DNA of 18,839 nt from Bacillota bacterium. GTDB taxonomy: Bacteria; Bacillota_E; Sulfobacillia; Sulfobacillales; Sulfobacillaceae. This document shows positions 7,360 through 15,210 of this stretch, one piece after another (the stretch's first letter is position 1; each line of letters opens with the position of its first letter). A program made the position numbers and the translations under genes. The notes beneath the pieces were generated by a model. That model searched no databases. It had not been told where the DNA came from and saw only the letters and a list, made by a program, of their open reading frames with translations. The DNA is taken from NCBI GenBank assembly GCA_021802375.1, contig JAKAAL010000009.1, positions 1-18,839 of the forward strand, written 5' to 3'.

Positions 7360-8455
7360 TATTATGGTACGTTCTCTAAAAGCTCCAATATACGGGAGCG
7401 TCTTATGGGCGCATATAATTTAATGTTATATATAGATTTGATAACATAGCTGGATTGCGGACCATCGGAAAAATGAAACTTCAACGTCCTTATGGTCGGT
7501 TGCACACGTCTATACCTAATCTGCAAACATCCGACCGGATTTCGCAGAAAGTCGACACAACCGTCAGCCAACACGACGCTACGGTGGCCCTCGAAGCCCT
7601 GCAGACTTCCGACATGACGGCGTTGGACCGAAGCGCACAGGGATCGCGCCCGGAACCAATCGGATATTCCTCTACGTCGGATAAGAGCGCAAGCATGATC
7701 CTGCCTCGCCCGGAGGGTACTGGATGGTTGCCGGAAGGAGCAGACGTTGGCCTCCCGACACAGGAGCTGTCGAGCCGCAATCACGTACACTCGCCCTCGA
7801 AAGGTCTTGGGAAGGGAATGTCTCAAAATTCATCTCGTGGCCTCGTCGCTAAAATCTGTCGATTTTACCCTGGTTATCCCATGCTTTACACGTTTCGCAC
7901 CCAAATATTACGACTTCCCTTGATTGTTTTATAAGTGCCCGATCGTTGGAACAGCGTAGTCTGGGGGTGTTGTAAAAACCTTGTCCTCCATCCCCAGGGC
8001 GTTTAGTATGGCGGCCAATGAGGCATGAAACAGCGGATCTAAGGCATGTGACGTTGCCCGTCGGATTCCATGACCACCTGCTAAGATGAGTCATCTGGGC
8101 CAACCCGCCAACGATCGGCCCTTTAGGCACTTGATCGGGATTTATAACGAACGGCGTCAACGATGCCCAACCGGTCTATTGCCGGGATGTTGCCGTAAGA
8201 CCTCACGGTAGCGCCTGGTTCGTAACTATTCACGGGGACCTTCGACGGCGAGAAATAGTGGTTTCTTTCGACGGTCGGGTCGGTCTAGCTGCAGTTATAT
8301 CGGCCCGGAATCGAAACATTTACGCTAGGCAGGAACTTTTCGCGCACACGTTCATAGCCCAGGGTAAAATGCTGTTGGGTCTTTCAATGGATGAATTCAC
8401 GGCAAGTAGAGCAGGTAGCAATGCAATCACAACATCCAAGGGGGCGGGGTTATTA
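7360..8455. other. 1.1 kb without a convincing gene
   Basis: An AT-rich patch at about 7405-7445 could hold promoters for either direction. Several medium-length frames exist on both strands (for example 7455-7934 plus and 7362-7826 minus). None has a ribosome site, a hydrophobic segment or a recognisable domain, and open frames on both strands at once suggest decayed or non-coding DNA. A short YNERR motif near 8140 hints at an old transposase tail but does not extend. A lone copy of the IS-end motif TTTCGCACCC lies at 7893-7902. Confidence 0.5.
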
Positions 8456-8866
8456 ATGAAAGCCTATCAGTGTTATAAATCGTCGTCAGATCCGCTAACG
8501 TTAGTACGGAATATGCAGGACTGGTTGAATCACGAAGGTTTTATCGATTATGCCGTGATTGATCATCAACATGACATGCACGCCCACGGCGTGACACATG
8601 CACCATGGGCCTATACGCTTATCTTTGGCAGGCCCGTCGGAGGCGCAAAGTTTCTGAAAATCGCTCCCACTGCCGTCGCCGATATGCCAATTAGGATCGG
8701 AATCTATGAGTACTTCGGGCACTCAGTCGTAGTGTATCACACAATGTCTAGCTTGCTCGCTGAACATGCCGAAACACTGCGCAGCGAAGGCATATTAATC
8801 GATCAGACGATAGACAGGATGTGCGAAATAGTCGGCGCGGTAAAATCCCCGTGCGTAACGGCATAA
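8456..8866 (+). CDS. DUF302-domain protein
   Basis: This is a small protein of 136 aa matching the DUF302 fold over nearly its whole length. Recognisable elements are a helix (PLTLVRNMQDWLNHEG, 13-28), a turn leading to IDHQHDMHAHGV (35-46), the strand TLIFGRP (54-60), then APTAVADMPIRIGIYEY (70-86) and a final strand and helix (VVVYHTMSSLLAEH). The biochemical role of DUF302 proteins is not established; the family is common in bacteria, often near sulfur or metal genes. The ATG at 8456 is chosen because a strong purine-rich site (AAGGGGGCGGGG, about 8438-8449) lies 6 bases upstream and the domain begins there. The frame is open to a GTG at 8258, so a longer form is possible. It has no operon partner here. 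It looks intact. Confidence 0.72.
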   Translation: MKAYQCYKSSSDPLTLVRNMQDWLNHEGFIDYAVIDHQHDMHAHGVTHAPWAYTLIFGRPVGGAKFLKIAPTAVADMPIRIGIYEYFGHSVVVYHTMSSLLAEHAETLRSEGILIDQTIDRMCEIVGAVKSPCVTA

Positions 8867-9000
8867 TTTTCCATCAAGACTAGTCATGACAGACGATCCC
8901 ATTCCTCAAACCGTCACCCGGAGCACGACTCATCTAACCGATGGACAGGACGCATTCGGTCTGGACGTTGAAGCGAGTACGGGCGCAGCCCCCATACGCG

Positions 9001-9346
9001 CTAACCTAAGCCTGACGCATCGCATTGAAGTAAGCGTTTACGAGGGCGCTCCAGAAGCGGCGTTGTCCATGCACGCGAATCCAGGCGCCAATCGGCCAGA
9101 TTGACCAGCCCCCGGACAATCATTTGCAGGTCATGCCAAATGAGTTGGCAGGTACGCCACACGGCGGGGGACGTCGGATCGGACTGGAAATCCGTAGGGG
9201 GAAAAATCCGGACCGCCGGTCCGAATGGCATCGACGAGGACCGCAGCCAGCAATTTTGCCAAGAGATAGGTTTTGGGCCAGATCGGGATCGAAGGCGCGC
9301 AGCGCATCAATATGAATTAAACTTTTCAACCGTTTAAAAGCCAATT
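9001..9346 (-). pseudogene. IS4-type transposase, 3' exon (C-terminal part, frameshifted)
   Basis: This is the downstream exon of the transposase split by the group II intron. It starts by completing the catalytic Glu codon (AA at 9346-9345) and reads ELAFKRLKSLIHID, then LRAFDPDLAQ. The frame must then shift twice to keep homology. One extra base in the T run at 9271-9274 moves LAQ to TYLLAKLLAAVLVDAIRTGG. Another indel around 9202-9215 moves to PTDFQSDPTSPAVWR and LIWHDLQMIVRGL. The last part matches the usual C-terminal end of this transposase type. Both indels are in or near homopolymers, so sequencing error is possible, but the in-frame TGA in the other exon supports real decay. Confidence 0.75.
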
Positions 9347-9403
9347 GTCGGGTAAAGGACTGGCGCGGTATCGTCGCGACCCGTCTCCAGCCCCTCCCCA
9401 TAA

Positions 9404-9436
9404 GAACTGCTCGTGAGGTTTTCCCTCAAGCAGCTC
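9404..9436 (-). ncRNA. group II intron domain V
   Basis: This is a 33-nt hairpin. The lower stem is GAGCTGCT/AGCAGTTC (8 pairs, one G-U), the upper stem TGAGG/CCTCA (5 pairs), the loop GAAAA, and there is a 2-nt CG bulge on the 3' side. The catalytic AGC triad is present near the 5' end. Shape and size are those of the intron active-site domain. Domain VI follows towards 9347: its basal stem (GGGGCTGG/CCAGTCCT) and an A seven bases from the 3' end, the likely branch point, can be seen. Confidence 0.88.
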
Positions 9437-9490
9437 ACCCCATAATCTTCGTCAAAAGGGTTATGAGACCCATGGAGGTGGCGGACACTT

Positions 9491-10080
9491 TCATCGATAT
9501 CCGTCGGCGCTTTTGAGGGGGTGGACTTTCCAGTCCCAGTAGAGCCCCAATACGCCGTACAGATATTCGTTACTCCATCTCCGCCATCCGATGCTACGCT
9601 TCTGTCGTCGTTTCCTTCTTGTCAGCAGAGTGCGGATTTTCATCTCGGTATAGTCACGGATTTCCCCAAATGCGCGACTGGAGTTGCCGACCCGGAAGTA
9701 GTTCACCCATCCCGTCAATATGGCATTGACTTGGTTCACGATGTCTGTTGCCGGTTTAGCTCCCCCGTTGTGTACCACTTCACGGATTCGCGCTTTAATG
9801 GCCTGCCGGGCTTTCTTCTTCGGAGTCATCAGGATAAAATATCCGGTTCTGCTGCGGTTCTGGACGCGTCTGAAATCCAAGCCGAGAAAGGAGAAGGATT
9901 CTCCTTTTAAGACGTTGACCATCCGAGTTTTCTCTCGGTTCAGTTCACCCCCCAAAGGTTCCAAGTATTCCTGCAGTCTCTGTAATGCCAGTTCGGCCCA
10001 CCCGCGTTTGCTGGAGTGTCCACTGACGGTGATGACCATATCATCGGCAAACCGATGATAGTTCACGGCTTCGTAGTGGC
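9491..10080 (-). pseudogene. group II intron reverse transcriptase/maturase, C-terminal part
   Basis: This is the second part of the intron-encoded protein. After the IS21-family junction it starts HYEAVNYHRFADDM, with the reverse transcriptase active site as FADD where YADD is usual. It continues through the thumb/maturase (X) region (TDIVNQVNAILTGWVNYFRVGN) to a C terminus ending KSADGYR, without an HNH endonuclease. Joined to 13459-12735 with one copy of the 7-bp duplication, it gives 435 codons in one frame. The longer open frame past 10080 belongs to the inserted element and is not natural. Confidence 0.88.
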
Positions 10081-10163
10081 TGCGTATTCCGGAGCGATTA
10101 GCCAGGCAGTCTGAAAAGTCGGCGCCAGCAGAGTCACAAATAGTGCGCCGCCGAATCCGGAAA

Positions 10164-10949
10164 TTATGCACCACCGGATTCTTGGGATCCTCCTTCTGTT
10201 GTACCGCGGTCCGCGGGGCGTGACAAGGTCTTGCGCATGGATTCCCCCTGCAGCGCCAACCGGTGGGCCTGGTGCACCAGGCGGTCCAAGATGGCATCCG
10301 CCACAGTCGGGTCGGGAAAGAGGCCATGCCATTGGTCCAACGGGGTCTGACTGGCGATGGCCGTGGCCCGGAGGCCATAGCGATCATCGACAATCTCCAG
10401 CAGCTCGCGGCTTTGTTCCTCCGTGAACGGATCCAACCCCCAGTCATCCACCAAGAGGAGGTCGAGGCGGGCCAAGCCGGCCAACCAGGTCAACCAGCGG
10501 CCCTCCGTCCGGGCGAGGGTCGCCTCCCCGAACAGGCGGGGCAAGCGGTAGTACCGCACGCGGAAATCAGCGCGACAGGCCGCATGGCCCAGTGCACAGA
10601 GGATGAACGTCTTGCCAACGCCCGTGGGTCCGGTCAGCAAGACCGCTTGATGGGCGGTCACCCACCGACTGGTGAAGAGGGCCCGTAGCTCGGGTTTGGG
10701 CAGGGCGCGGGGGGCGGCCCAATCGATGTCTTCCGGCGTGGCGACGAGGCGCAGATGCGCCTCGTGCAGCCGGCGGTGCAACCGCCGATTGGATCGTTCC
10801 AACCATTCCGCATCGACCAGCAGCCCTAACCGGTCCTCGAAACTCAGGGTCGCGCTGTCCGGATCGGCCTGTTGGCGATCGAGCTCAGCCACCATCGCCG
10901 ACAGACGGAGTTGACGCAAGCGGTCGCGCGTCGGATATTCTAACAACAT
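10164..10949 (-). CDS. istB: IS21-family helper ATPase IstB
   Basis: This AAA+ ATPase of 261 aa assists the IstA transposase in target choice and activation. The Walker A is GPTGVGKT (107-114) and the Walker B is LLLVDDW (164-170), with a DnaC-like ATPase core around them and the usual IstB N-terminal helical domain. The ATG at 10949 follows the istA stop by 10 bases, and AAGGAGAG overlaps the istA end as its ribosome site, so the two genes are translationally close. Length and motifs are complete. The C-terminal tail is polar and variable. Confidence 0.93.
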   Translation of the reverse strand: MLLEYPTRDRLRQLRLSAMVAELDRQQADPDSATLSFEDRLGLLVDAEWLERSNRRLHRRLHEAHLRLVATPEDIDWAAPRALPKPELRALFTSRWVTAHQAVLLTGPTGVGKTFILCALGHAACRADFRVRYYRLPRLFGEATLARTEGRWLTWLAGLARLDLLLVDDWGLDPFTEEQSRELLEIVDDRYGLRATAIASQTPLDQWHGLFPDPTVADAILDRLVHQAHRLALQGESMRKTLSRPADRGTTEGGSQESGGA

Positions 10950-10959
10950 CAGGGATCAC

Positions 10960-12501
10960 TCACTCTCCTTGAGACGCCGGTCTCGTGGGAGACTCGGCGG
11001 CATAATAGGCCGGACCACGGGTATTCCCGTGGGCGGCTCGACGGCGCGGCGGCGCCGGTTCGGCGGCGACCGCCTCACAGAAAATCTTCACGGCTTTCAC
11101 CGTCTGCACCTCCGCGTGAAGCGCGCGTTCGGCCGCGCGTTCCAACACTGCGGGGGTGTAGGTTTTGCCGAGGCCGAGAATCCCTCGGCACCGCGTGAAG
11201 TGTTGTTCGGGAATCGGCCCGGCGGCCAGAATGGCCGCAATGAGATCCCGCGTGTGCGGCCCAATGTCGGCAGCCCAACGGACAAAATAATCCGGGGACC
11301 ATCCTTTGGCCATGGCCTGATGGTGCGGCGGCATATGCTCGTGCCGCGTGGACCACGTGCCTCGCCGGGTCGCCCGGGGATGGCTGGCGACGCGCTGGTG
11401 GTCGACGAAACATTCCACCGTGGCGGCGGTCAGCCGCACCGCCACCATCTGGCCCACGAGCGTATAGGGAACGCTGTAGGCACTGTGGTCGATGTGCACG
11501 TGATAGTCGGGCCCCACGCGCGATTGCCGAAATTCGGCCAGCACATAGGGTTGCGGGGGCAATGGACGCAGGGTCTGGCGTTCCTCCTCCCACCACCGCG
11601 TATGGCGGCTCCACGGCAGTTTTTGAAATGGCCGGTGATTCAACCGCTCCACCAAGGCGGCCACTCGCTCTTGGGCTTCGCCCAAGCTGCCGCACGGGAC
11701 GTGGCGCAGGGCCATGAGAATCCAGCGTTCGACAATCAGCACATGGCTTTCTGCTTTGGCCTTGTCGCGCGGTTTGCGTGGACGCCCAGGCACCAGGCCG
11801 CAATGGTAATGGCGTCCTAGATCCTGGTACGTGGGATGCAGCACGACATCGCCCCGCACATCGGTCACCAAGGGCTTCGGATTGTCGGGCACCACCATCC
11901 GGGGCACCCCACCAAAGGCGGCCAAGGCCTCCACGTGGCCCCGGATCCAGGAGGCCAGGGTTTGATCCGGGTAGAGACCGACAAAGGTGTAGTTACTGTA
12001 CGGGAGCACGGCCACAAACACCGCGGCGCGCTGAATCACGCGACCCCGCCGGTCATAAATCGGGAGGGTGTCCCCGGCGAAGTCGACTGGCATCTGGTCG
12101 CCGGGATGATACCGCTTCCGGTAGACCACATTCACCGACTTCACATAGTCGCGGTACCGGGTGACAAATTGGCTGTATTGGTAGCCGTCGGGATGTGCCT
12201 CCTTGTATTCGCTCCAGACCTGCTGCAGCGTCAACTGCCGATATCGGCGCAAGTCGGCGTGGATACGCGACCAATCGGGCTCCGGCCGCGTGCGCGGCCG
12301 GCCGAGGGGCTGCGGGTGCATCCACCGCTGTAGATCGTGATCGGTGACGGTGCCCGCCAGCGGCCATGTGCCACCGGCTGTCTCGAAGCGTGCGAGACAG
12401 CGGCTGACGGTGCTGTGATGCGTCTTCAGCGCCCGCGCGATTTCCCGGTAGCTGAGATGCACGTCATAATACAGCCGTAGCATTTCGCGAAAGTCGAGCA
12501 T
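10960..12501 (-). CDS. istA: IS21-family transposase IstA
   Basis: This DDE transposase has 513 aa. An N-terminal helix-turn-helix (YREIARALKTHHSTVSRCL) recognises the ends. The integrase core shows D140 (MPVDFAGD), D206 (VVPDNPKPLV) and E251 (DKAKAESHV), all in the expected context. A beta-rich C-terminal domain follows (YVLAEFRQSRVGPDYHVHID). The ATG at 12501 is chosen because GGAGG precedes it at a normal distance and family members begin MLDF or similar. A GTG at 12528, with AAGGAG upstream, is an equally readable alternative adding 9 residues. The gene is intact and is the first gene of the istA-istB pair. Confidence 0.93.
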   Translation of the reverse strand: MLDFREMLRLYYDVHLSYREIARALKTHHSTVSRCLARFETAGGTWPLAGTVTDHDLQRWMHPQPLGRPRTRPEPDWSRIHADLRRYRQLTLQQVWSEYKEAHPDGYQYSQFVTRYRDYVKSVNVVYRKRYHPGDQMPVDFAGDTLPIYDRRGRVIQRAAVFVAVLPYSNYTFVGLYPDQTLASWIRGHVEALAAFGGVPRMVVPDNPKPLVTDVRGDVVLHPTYQDLGRHYHCGLVPGRPRKPRDKAKAESHVLIVERWILMALRHVPCGSLGEAQERVAALVERLNHRPFQKLPWSRHTRWWEEERQTLRPLPPQPYVLAEFRQSRVGPDYHVHIDHSAYSVPYTLVGQMVAVRLTAATVECFVDHQRVASHPRATRRGTWSTRHEHMPPHHQAMAKGWSPDYFVRWAADIGPHTRDLIAAILAAGPIPEQHFTRCRGILGLGKTYTPAVLERAAERALHAEVQTVKAVKIFCEAVAAEPAPPRRRAAHGNTRGPAYYAAESPTRPASQGE

Positions 12502-12734
12502 GGTTAATCGCCTCCGTGTTGTTTTCACGGATCGTCACTCCTTGCATGAGGACTCGGGCAAGATCGCCCGAACTCCTCCATTCGGCAAGAATCGTGACGC
12601 TCCTGTCGATAGTTCGGTGGCGCAGTATTTCCGTTCGGCGTGGCGCATCATTTTCGCCAAGACTGGCTCATAATTACTGGACTGGGCGGCGCAGACTTTC
12701 CGAAATCAGCGGCTCAACTTTTCCGTAATACGCA

Positions 12735-13459
12735 TAGTGGCCTTCCGCTGTTTTGCGGCGGATGGCATCAAAGGCCCAATCGACCTCATTCAGGTAGATA
12801 TTCGCAGCGAGTGGAGAAAACGGGCCCCCTTGTGGAACGCCGACTTTTCCTGCCACCTTAATCACCTGTTTGACAAGGTGCATCACTTGAGGGTCTTGAA
12901 CCCGTTTTGCGATTTTCTCCAGCAACGCGTGATGCCGTATCGTATCGAAATAGCGGGACAAATCCACGTCAATCACTATCGTCAGACGTGGCCGTATACT
13001 GCGACGCACGCCTGCCAGTGCCTGATGCGGGGCGCGTTTTGGTCGAAATCCGTACGAGTTTGGACAGAAGTCGGCCTCACAGATCGCTTCCCGTATCAGT
13101 TTCAACGCGCCTTGTACCACCCGATCCCGAATACTGGGCATTTGAAGGGTTCTCATTTTTCCGTTCGCCTTCGGGATGTCCACTTTACGATTGGGTTGTG
13201 GCTGGTAGGTTCCGGCCTGTAGCTCTGCTCGAATGCTTTCTAGGAACTCTCTGACGCCCGCTTGCTCCACCTCTGCGAAGCTTTGTCCGTCGATGCCTGG
13301 GGCTCCGCCGTTTTTCTTCGCCAGTCGATAGGCTTCGTAGAGGGTCGTCATATTGGTGATGTGGGTGAATAGCCCCCAGAATCGGTGCGTAGGTTCAGAC
13401 TTCGCCTTGTGATATATCCGTCGCCTTAGCTCCTGCAAGTTGATGGATGTTTTTGTCAT
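12735..13459 (-). pseudogene. group II intron reverse transcriptase/maturase, N-terminal part
   Basis: This is the first part of the intron-encoded protein. RT blocks in order: KKNGGAPGIDG (about 46-56), the fingers with IPKANGKMRTLQMPSIRDRVVQ, CPNSYGFRPKRAPHQAL, the first catalytic aspartate in VIDVDLSRYFDTI, and GVPQGGPFSPLAANIYLNEVD. It ends at the IS21-family junction with KTAEGHY. The ATG at 13459 follows AAGGAGG on the minus strand; an in-frame ATG at 13483 has no site before it. The catalytic FADD lies on the other side of the insertion, so no functional enzyme is expected from either part. Confidence 0.88.
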
Positions 13460-13957
13460 GGCATCCTTGCCTCCTTCGGTCATACGGAATGTTTACAGGT
13501 TCGGACCCTTTCCTCCCCGCGTGTTTTGCTGCACGCGTGTCCACGGTACTACGGTCCGTTCCGCCACCCTGACACCTGCTGCACTCATTTCCCGGTCACG
13601 GTTATAGAGGCAGCCTCCTCGATGAGATTTCTTCACCGGGTGCCGAGGGCTTCTCCAGTTTCCACAGCAACTTTCCCTCCATGTCGCCGCTGATACCCCG
13701 CCGGTGAGACCTGCCGTTTCAGACTCGTTTCGGTCAGCTCTTGTTGCTTTCGCACGTGATCGACCGTCTCAGCCACCAGAATTGCGTGTAACGAGGCTAC
13801 CTCTGCGTTCATTGCACATTACAACCTGGAGTTTTGCCCGTGCTCCTGATGAGCACGATGTCAGAGGGCTCCACCGTCTCGCTTTCGCTCCACGGTGCCT
13901 CTCAGGCTACGGGAGGGGAGTCTCTTCTCCCGGTTGGACTTGCACCAACTAGTTACT

Positions 13958-13975
13958 GTGTCCTTAGCTGGACAC
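13958..13975 (-). ncRNA. 5'-terminal hairpin of the group II intron
   Basis: GTGTCC pairs with GGACAC around AGCTAA within the first 20 bases of the intron. This marks the start of domain I on the minus strand and supports the 5' boundary. Confidence 0.6.
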
Positions 13976-13977
13976 GC

Positions 13978-14935
13978 CGATCGGCCAACGCAACCGATAC
14001 CGTGCTAAGATTTCGGTCCGATCCGCGGCAGTGGCGGTTAACGTCGTTAACACGAAGACATAATCGGCTGCGATGAGGGTCTCGCGGGCGACGGTATGGC
14101 CATGGCGCCGCGCGTCGCGGCGCGCCTTACGGCGTGCTTTTTCGCCCGCCGCTCGGGACTTGCGCAACGCCACAATCCGCACGGGCAGGGCCGGCCGGGT
14201 GTGGGTGCCCGGAATTTGGACCCACCATTCTCCCGCAGTGGCATCGGGGAGCGTCTGCACCGCCTCCAGAATCGACCAGGGCTTCCCGTCCCGCGTTTGC
14301 AAGCGCAAGGCGTTCCACCCGATGCGCACCAGCACGTGAACCCCCTGCGCCACCAGGGCCGCGATGGCGTTGGCTTTGGCATCGTTCCGATCGGCTAAGA
14401 CCAGGTCTCCGGGACGGACCCGCAAGCGCGTCAGCGATTCGGCCCCCTGGGCATCCGTGATCTCCACGTGTTCCCACTGGCGAGTGCCTCAATGCCACTG
14501 GGCATGCAGACGCCAGGTGGTCCCCGGGCTTGCGGGACATTGCACGGTGGTGCCGTCGGTCAGAATGAGCCGAAAGCGGCTTTTGACCGTTGTGCCCAGT
14601 CCCCGTGCACGGAACCATTGGTCCAAGATAAAACCCAGCCACGCGGGCGCGTGGCGCAAGCGTTTGAGGACTGCCACATCGGAGACGTGCGCGAGGTCGA
14701 TGCGCCGGGCCCACGCGGCAGTGGTCCGTAGCGACCAATCGTTCCAGGCATAGGTCAAAATTAACCGAAGCAGAGCTTCGGCGGACCGAATGGCCCGTAA
14801 GCGCCGAATGGCGCCACACGTCCAGGCGGCATCTTGCCAGCCCACCGGCAGAAAATGGGTTAACACCGCCCATTGGTCGTCGAGTTCGGCCGGGGTCGGT
14901 GCGGCCCCGGGTTTTGTCTCCGTCCTGTCCGTCAT
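13978..14935 (-). pseudogene. IS4-type transposase, 5' exon with in-frame TGA
   Basis: This is the N-terminal 319 codons of a DDE transposase (ATG at 14935). Visible residues are D127 in LILTDGTTVQ, D182 in LVLADRNDA, and Y312 and R315 of the Y-(2)-R-(3)-E-(6)-K signature (YRLRWPI...). The E and K are supplied by the exon at 9001-9346. A TGA interrupts the frame at codon 149 (14491-14489), between AQWH and GTRQWEH; the frame is unchanged on both sides, so it is a point nonsense mutation. A basic linker (EKARRKARRDARRHG) is seen near residues 272-286. The exon ends within the catalytic Glu codon where the group II intron begins. The gene is inactive as it stands. Confidence 0.82.
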
Positions 14936-15210
14936 CTCCGTCTAAGAGAATGGGTCTCCTTCTGACTTCGCGACGGCAGGGTCAAATTCCTTTACGTCTA
15001 CACAATAAATTCAAAAGTTAGCGCCTATGGGCGCAGCCCCCACCCCATTGTGCTGCAAAGCCTCATGAAGGGCCATCGACTCCGCCAATCGCTTTGAGTT
15101 AATGTGAGGATGGTTACAGTTGCATGGACACATTTATGACCCCTCGGCCGCAGCCACTCCTCTACCGTTGGCTCGTTAAATATGAAGTCGAGGATGTTTT
15201 GAAGTAGTTT
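14936..15210. other. intergenic region between the transposase remnant and narI
   Basis: It should contain the right end of the IS4-type element that carried the broken transposase; I could not define its terminal repeat or a target duplication, because no matching left end is visible near 8870-9000. A GCGCC/GGCGC hairpin lies near 15020-15035, without a T tract. No gene is seen. It also serves as the 3' flank of the nar operon, with no obvious terminator. Confidence 0.45.

Larger units (their letters stand above)
10081..12734 (-). mobile_element. IS21-family insertion sequence, complete (2654 bp)
   Basis: It carries istA and istB. The termini are TGCGTATTCCGG at 10081-10092 and the inverted CCGTAATACGCA at 12723-12734 (one mismatch in 12). 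Further imperfect inverted similarity lies inside (AAAGTC-GCGCC-type blocks), as expected for the multiple transposase sites of IS21 elements. A 7-bp target duplication, TAGTGGC, flanks it at 10074-10080 and 12735-12741. Removing the element restores the intron reverse transcriptase frame (EGHYEAVN). Confidence 0.93.
9347..13977 (-). mobile_element. group II intron, interrupted by an IS21-family element
   Basis: The intron reads on the minus strand. Its 5' end begins GCGTGTCC, close to the usual GUGYG, and at once forms the hairpin GTGTCC-AGCTAA-GGACAC (13975-13958). A long structured region follows, then the reverse transcriptase gene, a clear domain V (9404-9436), a domain VI stem, and an end in ...CCCGAC. 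Removing the intron rejoins the host transposase codons without a gap. Without the IS21-family insertion and its duplication it is 1970 bases, a normal size. A GTCGATC at about 13758-13764 (minus) is a tentative exon-binding site for the 5' exon GATCG. With its reverse transcriptase broken it cannot move on its own; splicing would also need a helper. Confidence 0.88.

Noticed and set aside
7455..7934. 159-codon plus-strand frame, with a 154-codon minus-strand frame opposite
   Set aside because: No ribosome site, no recognisable domain and low-complexity polar composition. Open frames on both strands at once suggest a statistical effect of base composition.
8100..8300. Short YNERR-like stretch suggesting the tail of an integrase-type transposase
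   Set aside because: The similarity covers only a few residues, the frame closes soon after, and no catalytic region lies upstream.
8888..9104. 72-codon plus-strand frame after the DUF302 gene
   Set aside because: It overlaps the 3' end of the transposase remnant on the other strand, and the sequence has no family features.
10074..10447. Apparent extension of the intron reverse transcriptase frame into the IS21-family element
   Set aside because: This is read-through across the insertion junction at 10080. The residues are antisense-frame translations of istB and are not RT-like.
14941..15000. Terminal inverted repeat of the IS4-type element carrying the split transposase
   Set aside because: A candidate GGGTCAAATTCC block is present on this side, but no convincing matching end or target duplication could be found near 8870-9000, so no boundary is claimed.
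15114..15129. TGTGA-N6-TTACA palindrome resembling a CRP/FNR-type operator near the nar genes
   Set aside because: It lies downstream of narI, at the 3' end of the operon, with no gene start close by. One of ten positions mismatches, so chance is likely. The operon promoter should be to the right of the window.
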